Origin: Nitrospinota bacterium
Lineage (GTDB): Bacteria; UBA8248; JACPRG01
Reading direction: 5' to 3'
Assembly: GCA_030740135.1 (NCBI GenBank)
Contig: JASLXW010000056.1
Location: 1 to 13,263, forward strand
Length of the DNA: 13,263 nucleotides
Shown one piece after another: positions 9,833-13,263 of the stretch; the stretch's first letter is position 1, and every line of letters begins with the position of its first letter. The position numbers and the translations under genes are program-made. The notes under the pieces were generated by a model that was not told the origin of the DNA, did no database searches, and saw nothing but the letters and a program-made list of their open reading frames with translations.

Positions 9833-9873
9833 TGACACCCCCCCCTATCGCTTGAGTCCCCGGATAGTGTCAA
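9832..9873 (-). promoter_or_regulatory. Inverted repeat enclosing the kinase ribosome-binding site and start
   Basis: On the minus strand TTGACAC (9873-9867) pairs perfectly with GTGTCAA (9838-9832), and TATC just inside pairs with GATA (9849-9846). The seven G's between GATA and GTGTCAA, the only plausible ribosome-binding sequence, would be bulged. The A of the ATG at 9832 lies in the closing stem. In RNA this could mask initiation. TTGACA at 9873-9868 is also a perfect -35 hexamer, but I find no fitting -10 box. Confidence 0.4.
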
Positions 9874-9997
9874 AGAGTTCGAAAATGAATGAGAGAGCGG
9901 ATTTTCACACAATCGCGATCAAAAAACAACCGGGTGTATGGGTTCAAGACATATGAGACAATGGACCGACCAAAAAAGCGCTTAGGGAAAACACCGA

Positions 9998-10972
9998 TCA
10001 TGGAGGGGCGGGCGCCTTCGAGATCTCGACCCGGATCAGCACACGGCCTTTCATCGCAGCCTTGGATTCCGCGCCGCTTCTGAGCACAACGCCTCGAAAG
10101 ACTTGAAGACGCCGGATGAGGGACGGGAGTTTTTCACCGGAGAGGACGTAAAGACCCCGGCCTTCAGGGCCGACGCTCATCCACCAGGCGGCCTCCGGCC
10201 CGGCCCCGGGGGCGGCGCTCCAGGGCTTTCCTTCCGCGGCGAGGACCTCACCCAGCACCCCCGCCTCCAACGCCGGGGGGAAGGTGACATTCAAAGCAAC
10301 GGGGGGGACCTGAACCGCCGCGGACGATTTGAACGGCGGCGCGGCCTTCGCCCGGGACAACGGGCGCTCCGCCCCGGCGGACCCGCCTTCGCGCTCCCGC
10401 TTGAGCGCCGCCCGCGTTTCGGCCAGGGTGTGCAACTGCTCCGAGACGAGAAGGGAGAGGGCGTCCGACTCCCGATTTCGAAGGTTCAGGGCGGCCTGAA
10501 TCCGTTTCACCCGGTCGGCGTCCAAACGCTCGCGAAGGGCGCTTTCCCTGGCGAGTCCGGCCTCGAGGCCTTTGACCCGCGCCGTGAGGATCCGGGTCTC
10601 CTCCCGCTCCCGCATCCCGGAAACAACGAAGAAGATCAGCGCCGCGGCGACCGCCGCGCCCACGGGGAGGGTGACGGCGACAGGCTGGAAGAACCGGCGG
10701 ACCCATCGCCGCCAGTCCCCGCCCTCGGCCGCGCCGGCCGGCGCCTCACCGTCGATTCGCCGGGAGACCGCGCTCCACAAAGAGACCGAGGGGTCCAGCT
10801 CCTCCATCTTCCCGAGCAGACTCACCGTCTCGCGCAGGGCTTCCAGCTCTTTGCGGGCGTTTTCATTCGTGCGGAGAAGCTCATTCACCTTCGCCCGATC
10901 GGCCTCGCCGAGGTCGCCCTCGAGATAGGCCGACAGCCGCTCGCCCAATGGTTCTTGATTCAAGGCGCTCAT
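9998..10972 (-). CDS. Membrane-anchored anti-sigma factor, lacking zinc ligands
   Basis: It should hold the adjacent ECF sigma factor inactive at the inner membrane until an envelope signal arrives. The cytoplasmic N-terminus has the anti-sigma signature ERLSAYLEGDLGEADRAKV. Where zinc-binding relatives have CPxC, this protein reads NENAR (about residues 36-40), so it belongs with zinc-less anti-sigma domains. A single membrane helix (about 96-118, VAVTLPVGAAVAAALIFFVV) follows. The periplasmic part has a long coiled coil (about 119-205), a Pro/Ala-rich linker and a C-terminal globular region ending RVLIRVEISKAPAPP. I chose ATG 10972, which has AAGGA four bases upstream. An in-frame ATG at 10996 would add eight residues but lacks a ribosome site. 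The 56-base gap after the sigma gene indicates one operon. Confidence 0.85.
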   Translation of the reverse strand: MSALNQEPLGERLSAYLEGDLGEADRAKVNELLRTNENARKELEALRETVSLLGKMEELDPSVSLWSAVSRRIDGEAPAGAAEGGDWRRWVRRFFQPVAVTLPVGAAVAAALIFFVVSGMREREETRILTARVKGLEAGLARESALRERLDADRVKRIQAALNLRNRESDALSLLVSEQLHTLAETRAALKREREGGSAGAERPLSRAKAAPPFKSSAAVQVPPVALNVTFPPALEAGVLGEVLAAEGKPWSAAPGAGPEAAWWMSVGPEGRGLYVLSGEKLPSLIRRLQVFRGVVLRSGAESKAAMKGRVLIRVEISKAPAPP

Positions 10973-10986
10973 GGAATCCTTATCCC

Positions 10987-11003
10987 TTTGCGTCATGCTT
11001 CGA
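10987..11003. repeat. Short repeat at the upstream anti-sigma start codon (copy 2)
   Basis: TTTGCGTCATGCTTCGA differs by one base from copy 1 at 5967-5983. The ATG inside it, read on the minus strand, is at 10996, the longer of the two candidate starts of the anti-sigma gene. Confidence 0.3.
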
Positions 11004-11028
11004 CGGCCGGCATGACCCGGGGAAACGC

Positions 11029-11646
11029 TCAGCCCAAATAGGGCGCCAACTGTTTTTTCAACTCGTTCCGGGCTCTATGGAGCCTGGACTTGATGGTTCC
11101 TTCGGGGACGTCCAAAACCCGGCTCATCTCCTCGTAAGCCAGGCCCTGAATGTCCCGGAGGACCAGGATCACGCGGAGCTCCGGGTCCAACCTTTCCATC
11201 TTTCGCTCCACAATCCGCAGGAGTTCGCGGTTTTCAGCGAGATGTTCGGGTGATTTCTCCCCGGAACCGGACATGTGCGGACCGGGGTTGGCCGATTCTT
11301 CCACCCCATCTTCACGGAGCACCTCGTTCTCGCCCCTTCGGCGCAGGGTTTTCAGCCGGTTGAGCGCGTGATTGACGGCGACCCGGTAAACCCACGTGGA
11401 CAGACGGGATTCGCCGCGAAACTTCGGCAGCGACCGGCGGATGGAAATAAACACCTCCTGACACGCGTCCTCGGCATCCTCCCGGTTCCCCAGCACCCGG
11501 ACGGCCAGATTGAACACCGATCGCTGGAACCGGACAAACAACTCATGGAACGCCTCTTCGTCCCCGCTTTGAAACCGCTGGACCAGCGGCCAATCCGGAT
11601 CGGCTTGGCGGGTCGGCGGTGTTTCGAAGGACGGCATACCCTTCAT
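11029..11646 (-). CDS. ECF (group IV) RNA polymerase sigma factor
   Basis: A 205-residue extracytoplasmic-function sigma factor that directs RNA polymerase to a small regulon when released by its anti-sigma partner. Region 2 spans ~33-101, with LFVRFQRSVFNLAVRVLGN and the core-binding DAEDACQEVFISIRRSLPKF, then STWVYRVAVNHALNRLK. A polar linker follows (~102-140, with GENEVLREDG and MSGSGEKSPEHLAE). Region 4 spans ~145-197, with LDPELRVILVLRDIQGLAYEE and the helix-turn-helix VLDVPEGTIKSRLHRARNELKK. No regions 1 or 3 are present, as expected for this group. The ATG at 11646 has AGGATGAG directly upstream. The anti-sigma gene follows. I could not identify a convincing autoregulatory promoter. 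Confidence 0.95.
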   Translation of the reverse strand: MKGMPSFETPPTRQADPDWPLVQRFQSGDEEAFHELFVRFQRSVFNLAVRVLGNREDAEDACQEVFISIRRSLPKFRGESRLSTWVYRVAVNHALNRLKTLRRRGENEVLREDGVEESANPGPHMSGSGEKSPEHLAENRELLRIVERKMERLDPELRVILVLRDIQGLAYEEMSRVLDVPEGTIKSRLHRARNELKKQLAPYLG

Positions 11647-11725
11647 CTCATCCTATATGACAGTCTGGAGCGCCAAACGGTTCTGAACGCTTTCCCGGAA
11701 TCCGCGAGCGGCGCACAATAGGATT

Positions 11726-11763
11726 AAAACCCACCTCGACGGAAAATCCAACCCGTTTCGAGG
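11726..11763 (-). terminator. Possible Rho-independent terminator after the damaged EamA gene
   Basis: Read on the minus strand, CCTCGAAACGG (11763-11753) can pair with CCGTCGAGG (11742-11734), giving a nine-pair stem with an AA bulge and a ten-base loop. TGGGTTTT follows. It begins 18 bases after the recovered stop codon of the EamA gene and 88 bases before the sigma gene. The T-tract is short and offset, so its strength is doubtful. Confidence 0.35.
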
Positions 11764-11780
11764 GAGAATCGACTGACCCT

Positions 11781-12576
11781 TCATCCCAGGAGAACGCCCA
11801 TTGCGCCCGCCACGACCAGGACGCCCCCTCCGACCACCTTCCCCGTCACGTTCTCGGAGGATTGAAGGAACAAATAGCTCAAGCCCACGGAATACAGGGG
11901 ATGAATGTTGACCAGCGGGGACACCAAGATCACATTGCCCGAATTCAGGGCGAAAAACACCAGCAGATAGGCCGCGACCAGCAGGACGCCCGAGCCGATA
12001 AAGAGCCAACGTGGCCGTCGCGGCCGTCAGCGCCGCGCCCGAGACGGGGATCGGGATCAGCCCGAGACCGAGCTTGGTGAAGATGTCCCGGAGGCCGAAA
12101 CAGAGCGCCGCGGCCAAAGGCAGGAATATCGTCCAGGTGGTCCAGGTCCCGCCGCCGGTCCGGGTGTAGCTCATTGTCCCGATGCCGATGATGATGAACA
12201 GCGTCCCGAGGAGAACGAGCGACGAGGGCCGCTCCCCCAGAAAGAGGATCGCCGTGATGACGGAAAACAGGGGCGTCGCGCCGACCAGAACCGACGACCG
12301 GGCCAGGCCCATGTGGCGGTAGCCCCGGTACAGAAAGATTCTCGCCAGGCTGGGCGCAAACAGCCCCGCCACGACGAACGGCCAGGCGGAAAGAGACCAA
12401 ATCGGACGGATCGGCGCGAACAGGCCCGCCAGCGCGCAAAGCCCCAGGGCGTTGACCGTTACGTTGATGGTGACCGCCGTTCTCGGGTTCGAGGCGTCCA
12501 GTCCGAGCCGGACCATGAAGTGGGACAAAGAGAACGTCAGCCCGGCGCCCAGCGCCAGCGCGACGGATGAGGTCAA
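11781..12576 (-). pseudogene. EamA/DMT-family transporter, frameshifted with internal deletion
   Basis: EamA proteins are ten-helix inner-membrane carriers, usually for metabolite export. From TTG 12576 the protein reads as a normal first half: hydrophobic helices, then ARIFLYRGYRHMG and VLVGATPLFSVITAILFLGE, then FGLRDIFTKLGLGLIPIPVSG. Near 12010 the frame leaves the family, and the original frame runs on as unrelated sequence to 11653. One base over, the missing end appears: RWLFIGSGVLLVAAYLLVFF, then VILVSPLVNIHPLYSVGL, then GGGVLVVAGAMGVLLG with TGA at 11783-11781. Alignment with the upstream paralog shows that about 17-18 residues (matching LPYLQPRSRKNFILTKRS there) are missing at the break, so a deletion of roughly 50 bases, not a multiple of three, explains the shift. 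The TTG start is the first available one and has only a weak ribosome site. Substrate unknown. Confidence 0.8.
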
Positions 12577-12697
12577 TTCGATAAAATCTCTCTGGTGACC
12601 GGGATTTCGCGGCGGAAGGGGCCGGAGGGTGTCATCGACGCCGTGCCTCGCCGACGCGGAAAGGGTTCAGCCGTCGATCCGACCCGGCCGTCCGGTC

Positions 12698-13263
12698 TCA
12701 ATTCAACAAAATCGAACAGGCGCCCCCGACGACGAGGAGACCTCCCTCGAGCACCCTCCACGTGACGTGTTCCTTCGATTGAATGAACAGAAAGCTGAAA
12801 CACACGGAAAACAAGGGGAACACGCTGATCAGCGGACTCACCTTGCTCACCGTGCTTCCCCCCAAAGCCAAATAAAAACTCGCATAGGCGAGCGTGGCGA
12901 AGACCCCGGCAAAACAATAGAAGGTCAGGCTCCTTTTGGTCAGGATGAAATTCTTTCTGCTCCGCGGTTGCAGATAAGGGAGATACAAAACCACGGCGGC
13001 GGTCGTTGCGGCAACCGCGGCGCCGGTCACAGGCGCCGGGATCAGGCCCAAACCGAACTTGACCGAGATGTCGCGAAGCGCGAAGAACAGCGCCGACCCC
13101 AACGGGAAGAGGATCGACCAGCGGGTCCAGGTCATGTTTCGCTCGGGTTTGTAGCTCAACAGGGCGACGCCCAGGACGATCGCGACCGTCCCCAGGATGT
13201 CCCACGTTGTCGGCCGCTCTCCAAGAATCACGACGGCCAGCGTGACCGCAAACAAGGGGATCG
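12698..13263 (-). CDS. EamA/DMT-family transporter, C-terminal part (runs off the window)
   Basis: The frame is open to the window edge, so the N-terminal third lies beyond 13263. The visible residues start PLFAVTLAVVILGERPTTW, matching PLFSVITAILFLGERPSS in the downstream paralog, so a start at 13255 would be artificial. At least six hydrophobic helices are seen. The second EamA repeat begins at WSILFPLGSALFFALRDISVKFGLG and ends VLEGGLLVVGGACSILLN before TGA. Middle and C-terminal identity with the neighbour (LSYKPERN...TWTRW versus LSYTRTGG...TWTTW; LRDI..K.GLGLIP.PV.GAA) shows tandem duplication. 121 bases separate it from the damaged copy. This copy looks intact. Substrate is unknown. 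Confidence 0.9.
   Translation of the reverse strand, partial: IPLFAVTLAVVILGERPTTWDILGTVAIVLGVALLSYKPERNMTWTRWSILFPLGSALFFALRDISVKFGLGLIPAPVTGAAVAATTAAVVLYLPYLQPRSRKNFILTKRSLTFYCFAGVFATLAYASFYLALGGSTVSKVSPLISVFPLFSVCFSFLFIQSKEHVTWRVLEGGLLVVGGACSILLN

Noticed and set aside
9850..9873. Full sigma-70 promoter from the TTGACA at 9873-9868
   Set aside because: At spacings of 16-18 the -10 region is CGATAG/GATAGG or similar, a poor match, and the transcript would begin at the start codon.
10103..11041. 312-codon plus-strand frame opposite the anti-sigma gene
   Set aside because: Arg/Gly/Pro-rich shadow; the minus-strand reading has the sigma/anti-sigma pairing, a membrane helix and a ribosome site.
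11646..11690. ECF-type autoregulatory promoter (AGAACC then TGTC) ahead of the sigma gene
   Set aside because: The implied transcription start would lie within the ribosome-binding site, leaving no usable leader.
12573..13205. 210-codon minus-strand frame
   Set aside because: It overlaps the EamA C-terminal part in a different frame and encodes a charged, motif-free product.

Overview
The window is 13,263 bases of GC-rich bacterial DNA, and every gene I can support lies on the minus strand, so transcription runs from high to low coordinates. The second strand is full of long open frames, but these are GC-rich shadows. Several intact genes end in TGA, so the standard bacterial code applies. 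The gene set (full-length bacterial AlaS, ECF sigma with a membrane anti-sigma, GAF/PAS histidine kinase, DASS and EamA transporters) suggests a Gram-negative-type environmental bacterium. I cannot name the lineage from sequence alone, and deltaproteobacterial or candidate-phylum origin is only a guess.

Reading in transcription order from the right: a partial EamA/DMT-family transporter runs off the window at 13263. It is followed by a damaged tandem paralog (12576-11781) with a frameshift and an apparent internal deletion, then a weak terminator-like hairpin. Next come an ECF sigma factor (11646-11029) and its membrane-anchored anti-sigma factor (10972-9998), which has lost the usual zinc ligands. 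Then comes a very large multi-sensor histidine kinase frame that starts near 9832 and ends at 5957. Its first third carries three in-frame stop codons, while the last 911 codons are open. A stand-alone receiver protein (5976-5521) overlaps its 3' end.

After a 227-base gap with a plausible promoter comes a tight four-gene operon: alaS (5293-2621), a cysteine-containing unknown (2617-2021), a small unknown (1987-1703) and a multi-pass membrane protein with a clear internal duplication (1676-873). All four appear to use TTG or GTG starts. At the left edge a DASS/SLC13-type carboxylate or sulfate transporter (683 to beyond 1) carries a frameshift.

Three of the ten genes are interrupted (DASS, kinase sensor region, EamA paralog). 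Either this locus is decaying or the underlying assembly has errors. The working modules are a sigma/anti-sigma envelope-sensing pair, a phosphorelay without a DNA-binding output, and alanyl-tRNA synthesis with three little-known partners. I see no tRNA, rRNA, CRISPR array, insertion sequence or phage gene, and no gene-free stretch longer than 300 bases.
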